A program made the position numbers and the translations under genes. DNA of 42,196 nucleotides, from assembly GCF_014904755.1 (NCBI RefSeq), contig NZ_JACZFQ010000114.1, positions 1 to 42,196 of the forward strand. Reading direction: 5' to 3'. The stretch's first letter is position 1. Each line of letters opens with the position of its first letter. The notes below the pieces were generated by a model. It ran no database searches. It was not told where the DNA came from and saw nothing but the letters and a program-made list of their open reading frames with translations. Of the stretch, positions 34,283-41,585 are shown piece after piece. This DNA comes from Neoluteolibacter marinus (GTDB lineage Bacteria; Verrucomicrobiota; Verrucomicrobiia; Verrucomicrobiales; Akkermansiaceae).

Positions 34283-35389
34283 TCAGTCGAGGTATTGGAA
34301 CACCATCTCCCCGCTCGGGATGATCATGGTGAACCCTTGGGTTCCGGTGTTCTTGACCATGGCAGAAATGCCCGTGCCCTCCTGGCCGGTGAAGCCGGTC
34401 GGCCCGCCCGTCAGGGTGTCCATCAAGGTGCCGTCGATCCAAAATTGCACGCTGCCGTCCCCGAGCGGGATCAGTTCCACAACGCGAACCCGGTAGGTGG
34501 ATTCATTGAGGCTGTAGAGCGGGGTGCTCCCCACGTTGAGCGTGGTCCCGTCGTGGACCATTCCCACAACCTCGCGGTTCGCGATCTTGATCCCGATTCC
34601 CTTGGTGGTGAGCGGGCCGTAGGTGGCGAGCGACCGGGCGTGCCCAACGCGGATATACCCCTCGGCGGTGGTGTCCGGAATCCCGCTTGTGGGATGAAGG
34701 ACGATCCTGAAGGAAAGCGAAAACTTCCGGGAGAAGTCGAACGCGCAATCCGCGCCGAACACGGCCTCGCCGGGCGGCGAGAATAGGAACGGCTGGAATC
34801 CGGCAAGCCTGGCGTACGCCTCGCTGCCCGTGGTGGCCGAGGCGACCAGATAGAAGGTTTTGCCCGTGATGGTGGCCGTGCTGCCCCCGACCGCGGCATT
34901 TGCGGACCATCCGTTGTCGGGATCCAATCGCACCACCGTTGCCGGCGTGAAGACCGTTCCCGATCGATGCGCATACCTCGCATCTGACAATCCCCGGCTC
35001 ATCGCGCTGTTGGCATCGGTGGCGGCCTGACCGGCGGCGAGCTGCACTTGTCCGGTGAAGGTCGCCCCGGCGAGCGAGGCCTTGTCATCGAGGGCATCGG
35101 TGACGTCGTTCCACAGCGCCGTTAGATCCTCGGTGAATGCCATCTCACCGTCGGCATCGCGCAGCGTGACCGTCCGCGGGAAGGTCGCGTTTCCCGGCTC
35201 CAGCGTCACCCCGACTCCCCCGGCGTTGTAGATCCGGATCTTGTCCGCCCCGAGATAGAGCGCCGTGTCGGTGCCGTCCCCGGTCACCACCCGGCGCCCG
35301 GTGCCCAGCGCGGCGTTGCCGACATGCAGCAACCACTTGAACGTCGCGTCCGCCCCGCCCGGTGTCTTCCCTTCCAGTGTCGTTCCCAT
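34283..35389 (-). CDS. Phage tail-fibre-like protein
   Basis: A 368-residue protein. The N-terminal part (about 1-140) resembles tail-fibre or tip proteins (TLRDADGEMAFTEDLTALW, then ASLAGATFTGQVQLAAG and DANSAMSRGLSDARY), with the A-G-A-T-F-T-G repeat familiar from fibres. The C-terminal part (about 160-368) looks like a concanavalin/LamG-type beta sandwich ending in MVFQYLD. It sits upstream of the tape measure, an unusual place for a fibre gene. The ATG at 35389 has no Shine-Dalgarno sequence but is preceded by a perfect 14-bp direct repeat. Receptor binding is plausible but unproven. Confidence 0.65.
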   Translation of the reverse strand: MGTTLEGKTPGGADATFKWLLHVGNAALGTGRRVVTGDGTDTALYLGADKIRIYNAGGVGVTLEPGNATFPRTVTLRDADGEMAFTEDLTALWNDVTDALDDKASLAGATFTGQVQLAAGQAATDANSAMSRGLSDARYAHRSGTVFTPATVVRLDPDNGWSANAAVGGSTATITGKTFYLVASATTGSEAYARLAGFQPFLFSPPGEAVFGADCAFDFSRKFSLSFRIVLHPTSGIPDTTAEGYIRVGHARSLATYGPLTTKGIGIKIANREVVGMVHDGTTLNVGSTPLYSLNESTYRVRVVELIPLGDGSVQFWIDGTLMDTLTGGPTGFTGQEGTGISAMVKNTGTQGFTMIIPSGEMVFQYLD

Positions 35390-35418
35390 TTCAGCGTTTC
35401 AGGCTTTCAGCGTTTCAG
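35389..35418. repeat. Two perfect 14-bp direct repeats before the fibre-like gene
   Basis: TTTCAGCGTTTCAG occurs at 35389-35402 and again at 35405-35418 (16-bp period). The first copy touches the ATG of the fibre-like gene and replaces a ribosome-binding site. The same octamer CGTTTCAG recurs at 39894-39901 after the capsid genes. This looks like slippage or a regulatory repeat. Confidence 0.7.
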
Positions 35419-35423
35419 CTTTT

Positions 35424-35912
35424 TCACCCGAGGTCCTCCCAAGTGAAATTGATCTCCCCCCAGGTCGCCCCGGGGACATAGACGCCGACATCCGCCGCCA
35501 GCGCCCCGCCGAGAATCACCACGCCCTCGCGGCCGATGAACTCCTCCTGGCCGCCTGGCCACGACTGCACCGCGCAATTCGACAGCCGCCACTGCACCCC
35601 GTCGTCGAAGACGATCAGCACCGGCTTCATCGTCCGGGGAAGGCTCGCCATGCCGAGCAGACGCTGCTTGAGCGCGTCGGCCACGCCGTCGGTGATCCGC
35701 GCAAGCTCGAAGGTCAGCTGATGGCTCTCGTTTCCGCGTGGGAAGTTCTTCACGCCCGACCCGCGGACGAACCCGGCGGTCTGGACGACCTGCTCGCCGT
35801 CGATCGCCACCGGCGCCCACATCGGATCCCCGAAGTCGACGAGGACAAGCGCCGCGTCGTCCGGATCCCAAAGGACCCGCACGGCCGAATCGAGCAGTTC
35901 ATTCCCCGGCAT
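35424..35912 (-). CDS. Phage tail-associated protein, unknown function
   Basis: A 162-residue, beta-rich protein, with DDAALVLVDFGDPMWAPV near the start and GDDGVQWRLSNCAVQSW-like strands (here FDDGVQWRL) in the second half. Its ATG lies one base before the stop of the next upstream gene (TGAAATG), indicating coupled translation. Phage tail modules often carry one or two such small beta proteins between tube and tape measure, such as tube or minor tail proteins. I do not recognise a named family. Confidence 0.65.
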   Translation of the reverse strand: MPGNELLDSAVRVLWDPDDAALVLVDFGDPMWAPVAIDGEQVVQTAGFVRGSGVKNFPRGNESHQLTFELARITDGVADALKQRLLGMASLPRTMKPVLIVFDDGVQWRLSNCAVQSWPGGQEEFIGREGVVILGGALAADVGVYVPGATWGEINFTWEDLG

Positions 35913-35913
35913 T

Positions 35914-36684
35914 TCAGAGTGTCACGCTGTCGGGTGGGAACGGCAGGCCACCCAGCCCGCCGGTGAGCGTCCATCCTTCTTCGATGTCGTCCGGGATCGT
36001 CCCGCTGCCATCGTTGCCGGGGGCGTGCGCCACGGTCACCAGCTCGGAAGCCTCGGCGTGGGCCTCGATCGCCGCCTTCACCTGCGCGGCCGTGCTGGTC
36101 ACCACGCCGGCGCCGTCGGTTGCCATCACCACCTCGACGCGCCAGGTCGCATCCTGGCCGTTGCCGAACTTGTAAATGCTGACATCGAGGGCCGCGTTCG
36201 GATCGTCGCCGTCGACGTAGAAGATCGCGACGGCGTTCCCGAGACGCCCGGCCGGCACCGCGGTGAAGACGAGGTCGTTGTTCGCCCCGGCCAGAGCGGT
36301 GGTCGCGGTGGCCTGCACCGTGGCCGCACCTCCGTCGACGTCCACCGAGACGGGTGGGGCCATCGCCCGGGTGAAGACCGGCACTTGCGCCCCGACGTAG
36401 TCGCCCCACGACGTCGATGTCCACGGCCATTCGGTCGAGTTGGACGCAGCGACCCCTTCGGTTGCACCGTCGAAGTCGATTCGCCAGGTCCGGGCCTCGT
36501 CGTAGTCGCCCCAGATGAAATGGGCGCTCCCGGCCTTGCGCCACACCGGCTTTTCCTGGAGCACCTCTCCGGCGACAAGGTAGGTGCCGTTCAGGGCCGC
36601 GGAGCCGCCCGTCAGGCCGCTCACCACAATGGCCGGCCACGGCCCGCTGATGTCCGCCAGTCCGATGATGTCAGGCGCCGCCAT
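35914..36684 (-). CDS. Phage tail-associated beta-rich protein, unknown function
   Basis: A 256-residue protein rich in A, G, V, D and T, with a tryptophan-containing N-terminal part (HFIWGDYDEARTWRIDFD) and a repeated beta pattern in the second half (about 100-240, including ATATTALAGANNDLVFTAV and VSIYKFGNGQDATWRVEVV). The composition suggests a secreted or tail-surface beta-sandwich domain. It starts 4 bases before the tail-tube gene stop and precedes the tail protein at 35424 almost without a gap. Family unknown; a role in tail decoration or host contact would fit. Confidence 0.6.
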   Translation of the reverse strand: MAAPDIIGLADISGPWPAIVVSGLTGGSAALNGTYLVAGEVLQEKPVWRKAGSAHFIWGDYDEARTWRIDFDGATEGVAASNSTEWPWTSTSWGDYVGAQVPVFTRAMAPPVSVDVDGGAATVQATATTALAGANNDLVFTAVPAGRLGNAVAIFYVDGDDPNAALDVSIYKFGNGQDATWRVEVVMATDGAGVVTSTAAQVKAAIEAHAEASELVTVAHAPGNDGSGTIPDDIEEGWTLTGGLGGLPFPPDSVTL

Positions 36685-36687
36685 GGA

Positions 36688-37215
36688 TCAATCGAGGTTG
36701 AGGACCTGCCCGGTGCTGATGGAGCTGTAGAGCTCGGTGATCACCAGCGCGTAGGGATCCAGCCGCTCGCCGAACTTGTAGCTGCCGATCGTCGCCTCGC
36801 CGTAGATGTTGAGCGCCACGATCTGCTGGTTGTTCTGAGCGTAGCCCTGGACGATCCACCAGCCGGTCACCAGTTCCTCGCGCTCGCCGGGAACGAAGAC
36901 ACCGCCCACCGGCTTGTTCCCGCCCAGCAGCAGCTCGGCGAAGGTCATCTCCGTCCACTCCTGCAGCGAGAACGCGTGGGTCATCGTCTGGTTCAGCACG
37001 ATCGACTTGCGGTCGCGGTATTTCCCGGGCGAGGGCGCGCGGCGCTTGATGATGTTGCGGTCGATCTTCGGCTCCCAATCCTCGACGGTCGGGAGCTTCG
37101 TGAAGTTGGCGGCCGGGTCGGTGTCCGGGCGGGCTTCGGCGCCGACGGTCACGCCGTCGATGACGTCGCCGGCCCGGGCAAAGAGCAGGTGGTTTCCGAG
37201 GATCAGGTCTTTCAT
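36688..37215 (-). CDS. Phage major tail (tube) protein candidate
   Basis: A 175-residue protein between the gp37-like tail terminator and the tape measure, the usual place and size for a tail-tube protein. It begins MKDLILGNHLLFARAGDVIDG and has a run typical of tube proteins (TKLPTVEDWEPKIDRNIIKRRAPSPGKYRDRK), then SLQEWTEMTFAELLLG. The second half is beta-rich (WWIVQGYAQNNQQIVALNIYGEA), ending in TGQVLNLD. The assignment is by position, size and pattern rather than a clear motif. Confidence 0.68.
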   Translation of the reverse strand: MKDLILGNHLLFARAGDVIDGVTVGAEARPDTDPAANFTKLPTVEDWEPKIDRNIIKRRAPSPGKYRDRKSIVLNQTMTHAFSLQEWTEMTFAELLLGGNKPVGGVFVPGEREELVTGWWIVQGYAQNNQQIVALNIYGEATIGSYKFGERLDPYALVITELYSSISTGQVLNLD

Positions 37216-37243
37216 GGGATCAATGGTTCACGGGGTGATTGCT

Positions 37244-37438
37244 TCAGCGGACCTCGAGGATTTCGGCCAGCCCCTTGCCGGCGAGGTATTCGGCATGGGC
37301 CAGCGGCACGCCGGCGACGATCTGGCCGCGGCCCAGCGTGAAGCCCTTGGCCTTCACCTGGCCCAGGGTCTTGATCTTGGCGCTGCGCTCGTCCGCCACG
37401 GGTGCGGCGCTTGTCCTGTCGTTGGCTTGTTTCGGCAT
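37244..37438 (-). CDS. Small phage protein
   Basis: A 64-residue protein from the ATG at 37438; a GTG at 37450 overlapping the upstream TGA would give 68 residues and cannot be excluded. A charged N-terminal half (about 1-27) leads to a short beta-like half, KGFTLGRGQIVAGVPLAHAEYLAGKGLAEILEV. The pattern recalls the small protein at 39918-40163 (KGETVRLGR...), so the two may belong to one family of small phage assembly or scaffolding proteins. Function unknown. Confidence 0.55.
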   Translation of the reverse strand: MPKQANDRTSAAPVADERSAKIKTLGQVKAKGFTLGRGQIVAGVPLAHAEYLAGKGLAEILEVR

Positions 37439-37446
37439 AGTCGGGA

Positions 37447-37878
37447 TCACTTGAGGTTTCCGGGGGCGGTGAGGGACAGGACCGCCACGTCATAGGTCGG
37501 GTCGTCGGGATAGGTGGTGCCCTCGCAGTGCAGCCACATCGCCGTGTTGGAGCTCACTTCCGGCGGCCACCAGCCGTGCAGCTTGGCCTCCATCTCGCTC
37601 ATCAGGTCGTCGGCATCCTTCACGTCCTTCGCCGTCAGCAGCGGCACGGTGAACAGCGCCACCGAGTAGCGGCCGGTGTAGAAGGAGGACTTCGAGCGCG
37701 AGGCGTTCTTCGACGACATCAGCCGCACCACCACCGCCTTGCCGCGGGTCTTCGCCATCCGCTTGCCGAACTCGCTCTCGATGTCGCTCCGCCGGTAGAC
37801 GACCACCTTGCCCGCCAGCTCGGGGATCTCCTCGAGCCGCGCCTTGATCGCTTGGGAAATGCTGCGGAACCTCGTCAT
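37447..37878 (-). CDS. gp37-like phage protein (tail terminator type)
   Basis: A 143-residue protein resembling the Mu gp37/DUF1834 group of tail-terminator or completion proteins. It begins with a basic helix (ISQAIKARLEEIPELAGKVVVYRRSD), followed by KAVVVRLMSSKNAS and strand-rich FTVPLL, DLMSEMEAKLHGW and VAVLSLTA at the end. The ATG overlaps the TGA of the gp36-like gene (ATGA). The size and its place right after the gp36-like gene support the call; the family match is by pattern, not computed. Confidence 0.65.
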   Translation of the reverse strand: MTRFRSISQAIKARLEEIPELAGKVVVYRRSDIESEFGKRMAKTRGKAVVVRLMSSKNASRSKSSFYTGRYSVALFTVPLLTAKDVKDADDLMSEMEAKLHGWWPPEVSSNTAMWLHCEGTTYPDDPTYDVAVLSLTAPGNLK

Positions 37879-38342
37879 CAGAATCGGAGCAAGGGATTCC
37901 CGCCGAAGGCCGGCGCCACGTTCGCCCCGGCCGCCGGGGTCTCGTCATCGAGGAAGGCGGAGGCCTCCATGCCCCGCAGCGACTCCAGGAACTTTTCGGC
38001 GTTGCGATACTCATCCCGCCGCGGATCGGTCATGCCCTCCGGCACCGGATTCAGGCCGACCAGCCCGACCCGCGCGATGATCGCCGCAGACTCGATGCAG
38101 AAGTCCGGCAAGGTCCCCGTCGGTCCCAGCTGGGTCACCCGAGGGTTGGCCCGGATCATCCCGCGGAAGCGCGCCAGCACCTGCGCCGCGATCTCCGGCA
38201 AGCGGTCCACCGCATCCCCGGGCACTTCCGCCTCGCCCCCGCCCTCCGGGTATTCCGAAAGGGCCGTCGCCTCGTAGGTCTCCAGCTCGCGCACGGCGAG
38301 CCGGGACTTCACGTGATCGGCGGTAAAGGGAATCCAGGGCAC
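37878..38342 (-). CDS. gp36-like (DUF1320-type) phage connector protein
   Basis: A 154-residue protein starting at a GTG (38342). Its opening MPWIPFTADHVKSRLAVRELE and the PEIAAQVLARFRGMIRANPRV helix fit the Mu gp36/DUF1320 head-tail connector group, as do AEKFLESLRGMEASAF and the C-terminal FGGNPLLRF. Its stop overlaps the gp37-like start, so the two are coupled. The gene begins at the left margin of the opposite-strand island (38.35-39.86 kb); the missing ATG and GTG start could reflect that insertion. Confidence 0.65.
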   Translation of the reverse strand: MPWIPFTADHVKSRLAVRELETYEATALSEYPEGGGEAEVPGDAVDRLPEIAAQVLARFRGMIRANPRVTQLGPTGTLPDFCIESAAIIARVGLVGLNPVPEGMTDPRRDEYRNAEKFLESLRGMEASAFLDDETPAAGANVAPAFGGNPLLRF

Positions 38343-38686
38343 GGCGCCATGACACCGCGCCCCCTCCCCGCTTGGCGAATCCGCTCAGTGGTCCCGGCCT
38401 TCAACCCGCCCAGTTCGACCCGGAACACCTTGAGATCCATTGATCTTTTGGAACTCGAAAGCAGGCATCACAGGTTCTCTCACCTTTGCGGATGATCCTC
38501 AGGAGCTTACAGGTTTCATTGCCACAGAAGCGCCGACGCCCGGTTCGATCTCATTGACACCCATCACCTTGCAAGCCAACCTTCACCTGAAACATCCGTT
38601 GGCATATCGGATCTCGCCGATATGCTCACCGGGTTAATAAATACTGTTGGGCCAAAGAATTTGGAGCGAGAACCGTTCATGAACCT
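38343..38686. other. Intergenic part of the inserted island, with hairpin
   Basis: 344 bases between the divergent gp36-like gene and the membrane-anchored orphan. Composition drops from GC-rich to AT-richer near 38430. A 9-bp perfect hairpin lies at 38602-38625. A 65-residue + frame from TTG 38440 (IFWNSKAGITG...) could be a gene remnant but has no other support. The region must hold promoters for the island genes and perhaps for the gp36-like operon. Confidence 0.45.
38602..38625. promoter_or_regulatory. Perfect inverted repeat upstream of island genes
   Basis: GCATATCGG and CCGATATGC form a 9-bp stem around ATCTCG, about 62 bases before the first island gene. It is in a region that should hold the island promoter, so it could be an operator; it could also be a terminator for a minor upstream transcript. 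No T run follows. Confidence 0.4.
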
Positions 38687-39253
38687 ATGAAGTGGAAGAT
38701 CGTCGCGCTCTCAGTAACAGCCGTCGCAATCGTAGCACCTTTGCTAATTCGATTCATAGAGCCCAAGGAGCTTAAGGAAGCGAGAGAGAATGCTGCGTCC
38801 TTTAAGGAGAGCCTGTTGGATTCCTTCCACTCCGCAGAAGCCATCTCCATCGTTGAGCACCCTTGGATCTACGATTTTACGGATGACGAGGGTAGGCTCC
38901 CCGACAGCTTCCCCCAGTTCGAGTATCTGCGTGTGTCCCTGACGGTTGACCAAGCGGACCGGCTGATCGAGTTGCTCGACGAGATGCCGCCCGACCCCAA
39001 GCAGATGTTCTCACTTTGCGCCTTCGAGCCTCATCACACCATCGAGATCACCCGGGATACTGGTGACAAGAGTTTCGTCAGAGTGTGCTTCAGATGTCGC
39101 GATACCGAGTGGGAGGAAGGTTCGGGCACCGCCCCGGAGCCATTTCAGGACGTCTTCCGAGCATTCATCGAGCCACTAGGGTTTCAAGCCTCGCGGGATT
39201 GGCGAGAGCTCGCAAATCAACAAGCCCAACAAGGCGGCGATGGCGACGCCTAA
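38687..39253 (+). CDS. Membrane-anchored orphan protein in the island
   Basis: A 188-residue protein with one N-terminal membrane helix (about 4-25, VALSVTAVAIVAPLLIRF) and a soluble C-terminal part. Residues about 105-140 carry a pattern of a cysteine, PHH and a C-F-x-C pair (FSLCAFEPHHTIEITRD then VRVCFRCRDTEWEEG). I have seen this pattern in orphan proteins of toxin-immunity and gene-cassette regions, but it is no proof of function. The end (NQQAQQGGDGDA) resembles the end of the next gene. It is transcribed opposite to all surrounding phage genes and is less GC-rich. Confidence 0.7.
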   Translation: MKWKIVALSVTAVAIVAPLLIRFIEPKELKEARENAASFKESLLDSFHSAEAISIVEHPWIYDFTDDEGRLPDSFPQFEYLRVSLTVDQADRLIELLDEMPPDPKQMFSLCAFEPHHTIEITRDTGDKSFVRVCFRCRDTEWEEGSGTAPEPFQDVFRAFIEPLGFQASRDWRELANQQAQQGGDGDA

Positions 39254-39336
39254 CCGCGGCCTTGTTACGTTTCCGCTTTGATGATTCGATCCCTCCAATC
39301 TGGCACGGAGCGCCGCCATTGTTCGGGCGTCGCGCC

Positions 39337-39831
39337 ATGCCTTTGACGTTCGGCAAGAAATCCCATTTGATGGAAGTTGCTCCTGAAATCGATGAGCTTC
39401 TAGATCAGGCTGAGGAAGGCTACATGATCCCGTGCCGCAGCGAGAAAGGATGCGTGAATCTACACGCTCGGGCTGGCAACGGTGATACCCTCCTTCACGT
39501 CGCAGTAGGAGCACGCAACTTCACTGCGATTAGGCTCCTGCTTGATGCAGGCATCGATATTGACTCTCAGGGGGACTACCACGAGACACCACTCTTCGCG
39601 GCTGCCGCTTCCTGCGATCTAGGACTCGTCGGATTTCTGCTTCAGCTAGGAGCTGATCCTAAAATTCCGGATCATCGAGGCACCCTGCCAGTTGACGCCT
39701 TGCTTTATCGACTCAAGGGCCTGCCAGAGGAGGATCTGCAGAGGCTTTCTTATTTGGCATGGACGATTTTCACCGGCCGCAAAGAAGCCGAACAAGCCGA
39801 CGATGGCGACTCTCCTCCGAGGTCTTCTTGA
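39337..39831 (+). CDS. Ankyrin repeat protein in the island
   Basis: A 164-residue protein of ankyrin repeats: GDTLLHVAVGARNFTAIRLLLDAGIDIDSQG, then HETPLFAAAASCDLGLVGFLLQLGADPKIPD and HRGTLPVDALLYRL. These are the classic GxTPLHxA and LL-x-x-GAD turns. No signal peptide or membrane helix is evident from the ATG at 39337; the frame is open upstream but without a convincing start. It lies 83 bases after the membrane-anchored orphan. Its end resembles the end of that gene. Composition is less GC-rich. Ankyrin proteins often bind other proteins and occur in immunity and host-manipulation loci; role here unknown. Confidence 0.8.
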   Translation: MPLTFGKKSHLMEVAPEIDELLDQAEEGYMIPCRSEKGCVNLHARAGNGDTLLHVAVGARNFTAIRLLLDAGIDIDSQGDYHETPLFAAAASCDLGLVGFLLQLGADPKIPDHRGTLPVDALLYRLKGLPEEDLQRLSYLAWTIFTGRKEAEQADDGDSPPRSS

Positions 39832-39861
39832 CCGACACTCCCCCTCTTCCCGCCAAACCAA

Positions 39862-39890
39862 AGGCCCGTCCGCGAATCACGGACGGGCCT
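39862..39890 (-). terminator. Strong terminator downstream of the capsid genes
   Basis: AGGCCCGTCCG and CGGACGGGCCT form a perfect 11-bp stem around a seven-base loop. Read on the minus strand the stem is followed by TTTGGTTTGG, so it should end the capsid transcript; read on the plus strand it lies 31 bases after the ankyrin gene and could end the island transcript too. It separates the two transcription units. Confidence 0.8.
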
Positions 39891-39917
39891 CTTCGTTTCA
39901 GGATCCTGCTCCCCGCC

Positions 39918-40163
39918 TCACTTGGCGGCGGGCTTCGCCTCGGGGACGTCCCCCGCCTTGGGCTCCCTCCCGGATCCCTCGGCTTTGGGCTCGGTGGTCT
40001 TCGGCTCCGCGGCCGGCGGCTTGTCGACCAGTTCCTTCACCTGCTTGAAGTGGAGGAACGCGTTGGTCGCGGCGCTGCGGCCCAGGCGGACGGTCTCGCC
40101 CTTGGCGTGATGCTTGCCGTTGACGGTGATCCCTTTCGGGTCGGTGACTTTGTAGCTCTTCAT
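39918..40163 (-). CDS. Small phage protein downstream of the capsid gene
   Basis: An 81-residue protein. The first 50 residues have a compact pattern (VTDPKGITVNGKHHAKGETVRLGRSAATNAFLHF) like small phage head or tail proteins; the last 30 are low-complexity K, P, E and A. The tail may be a flexible linker. The gene lies 29 bases after the capsid gene and just before the strong terminator. It resembles the small protein at 37244-37438 in its KGxTxxLGR segment. Function unknown. Confidence 0.6.
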   Translation of the reverse strand: MKSYKVTDPKGITVNGKHHAKGETVRLGRSAATNAFLHFKQVKELVDKPPAAEPKTTEPKAEGSGREPKAGDVPEAKPAAK

Positions 40164-40192
40164 TGCGTCGGTTTCGGTGGGGACGTTCGGGA

Positions 40193-41113
40193 TCAGTTCA
40201 GGACGTTGGAGAAGTAGTAGCCGGCACCGGCCGCCACGACCTTCTCGTCGGTGTACTGCCGGGCGCGGACCACGCGCGAATCGATCTCGTCCTGGTCGTA
40301 GGTGAACGTCGACACCCCGGATGGACCCGAGCCGCCGGCCGCGGTCCAGTTGAAGGTCCGCGCGAAGTTGAGCGCCTTGAGGTCGGCGGTCTCCTGCGAA
40401 TAGGACAGGAAGGCCTCGTCGTCCCAGATGCCCCCGAGGTCGGCGGCCTGCCCCTCGGCGGCGGTGTTGATCAGGTCACCGGACACCACGATCTCCACCT
40501 GCAGCACGTTCTCGAGCATCTGCTTGGTCAGGATGCCGTCGGTGTTGGTGTAGTAGCCCTTGAGCTCCGGCGCGTGGGTCAGCGCGGTGTAGACGTCGTA
40601 GGGCAGCGTCAGCAGGTTCGGCACCACGCCGATCTGCGCGCGGATGACGTCCTTGGCCGCCTGGAGGTCCTGGACGATGGTCGTGTTGGCCGCGGCGTTC
40701 CACTTCACGCCCGGGCTGGCGGTCTGGGTCACCCCACGGGCAAGATTGCGCACGCGGATCTCGTGGTTGATCGCAACGATCCGGATGGCCCGCTCCATGG
40801 CCGAGCGGTCGGCGGCGAAGATGCTCGCGTACATCGCCAGCTCCATCTTGTCGATGGGCTCCTCGATGCCGTAGTCCTTCGCGAGGAAGGTGTCGTCGCT
40901 GAGCCGCGACTTCACCCGCTTGAACCCGGTCGAAGGCGCGCGGCGGATGTCGGTCGGGATGTCGGTGAAGTTCGAGGTGTCGAACACGTAGTAGGCCGCG
41001 GCGTGGAGCTGGGTATTGAGCACCGGCGCGATGCGGCGGCCGGCCAGCGGCAGCGAGGCCATGTAGCGGGTCGCGATGCCGGTCAGGAGCGGATTGAGAA
41101 GGGGTGTCTTCAT
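40193..41113 (-). CDS. Phage major capsid protein candidate
   Basis: A 306-residue protein. Its size, position after the decoration protein and sequence pattern fit a major capsid protein of the HK97-like fold. Markers are NTQLHAAAYYVFDTSNFTDIPTDIRRAPSTGFKRVKSRLSDDTFL-type capsid opening, the DYGIEEPIDKMELAMYAS helix, ATNTTIVQDLQAAKDVIRAQ-like spine segment (here ANTTIVQDLQ), NLLTLPYDVYTALTHAPELKGY and the end VVRARQYTDEKVVAAGAGYYFSNVLN. I assign it by pattern and order; the exact capsid family would need a profile search. Confidence 0.78.
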   Translation of the reverse strand: MKTPLLNPLLTGIATRYMASLPLAGRRIAPVLNTQLHAAAYYVFDTSNFTDIPTDIRRAPSTGFKRVKSRLSDDTFLAKDYGIEEPIDKMELAMYASIFAADRSAMERAIRIVAINHEIRVRNLARGVTQTASPGVKWNAAANTTIVQDLQAAKDVIRAQIGVVPNLLTLPYDVYTALTHAPELKGYYTNTDGILTKQMLENVLQVEIVVSGDLINTAAEGQAADLGGIWDDEAFLSYSQETADLKALNFARTFNWTAAGGSGPSGVSTFTYDQDEIDSRVVRARQYTDEKVVAAGAGYYFSNVLN

Positions 41114-41150
41114 GATGGATAATCAGATGAGGTGATGAGGTTCGGGCGGA

Positions 41151-41552
41151 TCAGGTGACGATGCGGGTTTCGACCACATCGAGCAGCTCGATGACGTCGT
41201 TGGCGGCGGAGTTGCCCTGCGTCAGCTTCATCCCGACCGTGCGGTAGGTGCCGGCCGCGGCGCTCAGCGTGACCACCTTGGCACCGGCTCCCCAGGTGAC
41301 CCGGGCGCCCTTGGCGATGACGCCGCCGGCGACGACCTTGACGGTGCCGCCCTTGCCGAGCAGCCGGACGTTGACGTGGGGATTACCCTGCTGCTTCTGG
41401 AAGAGCACCCCGATGGCATCGTCGATCGAGGTGGCCAGCTTGACGGTGCCCTCGGCGGCGCCCAGCGCGACGAGGTGGTGTTCCTTGTCGAGCAGCGCGT
41501 CGGTCGCTTCCTCGGCGAAGGCGTGGTACGGAGAATCGGTGAATGTCTGCAT
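41151..41552 (-). CDS. DUF2190-type phage capsid decoration protein
   Basis: A 133-residue protein whose pattern matches DUF2190: VALGAAEGTVKLATSIDDAIGVLFQ, then a conserved VRLLGKGGTVKVVAGGVIAKGARVTW and an ending with alternating strands (TYRTVGMKLTQGNSAANDVIELLDVV). DUF2190 proteins decorate the capsid surface or act at the head. It lies between the scaffold and the major capsid protein, the usual place. The ATG at 41552 gives the expected N terminus. Confidence 0.82.
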   Translation of the reverse strand: MQTFTDSPYHAFAEEATDALLDKEHHLVALGAAEGTVKLATSIDDAIGVLFQKQQGNPHVNVRLLGKGGTVKVVAGGVIAKGARVTWGAGAKVVTLSAAAGTYRTVGMKLTQGNSAANDVIELLDVVETRIVT

Positions 41553-41585
41553 GATCGTGTCGGTTCGGGATTCGGCGGGGAAGGA

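Noticed and set aside
32935-34323. Plus-strand frame across the tape measure
   Set aside because: Antisense to a coiled-coil protein; repeated L, P and R composition without domain order.
38440-38637. 65-residue + frame in the island
   Set aside because: TTG start, no ribosome-binding site and no pattern; kept only as a possible remnant in the intergenic entry.
39216-39270. Integron attC site at the end of the first island gene
   Set aside because: GCCCAAC fits the left core, but the right end (GTTACGT) breaks the GTTRRRY rule, no integrase is visible, and the second gene end lacks both cores.
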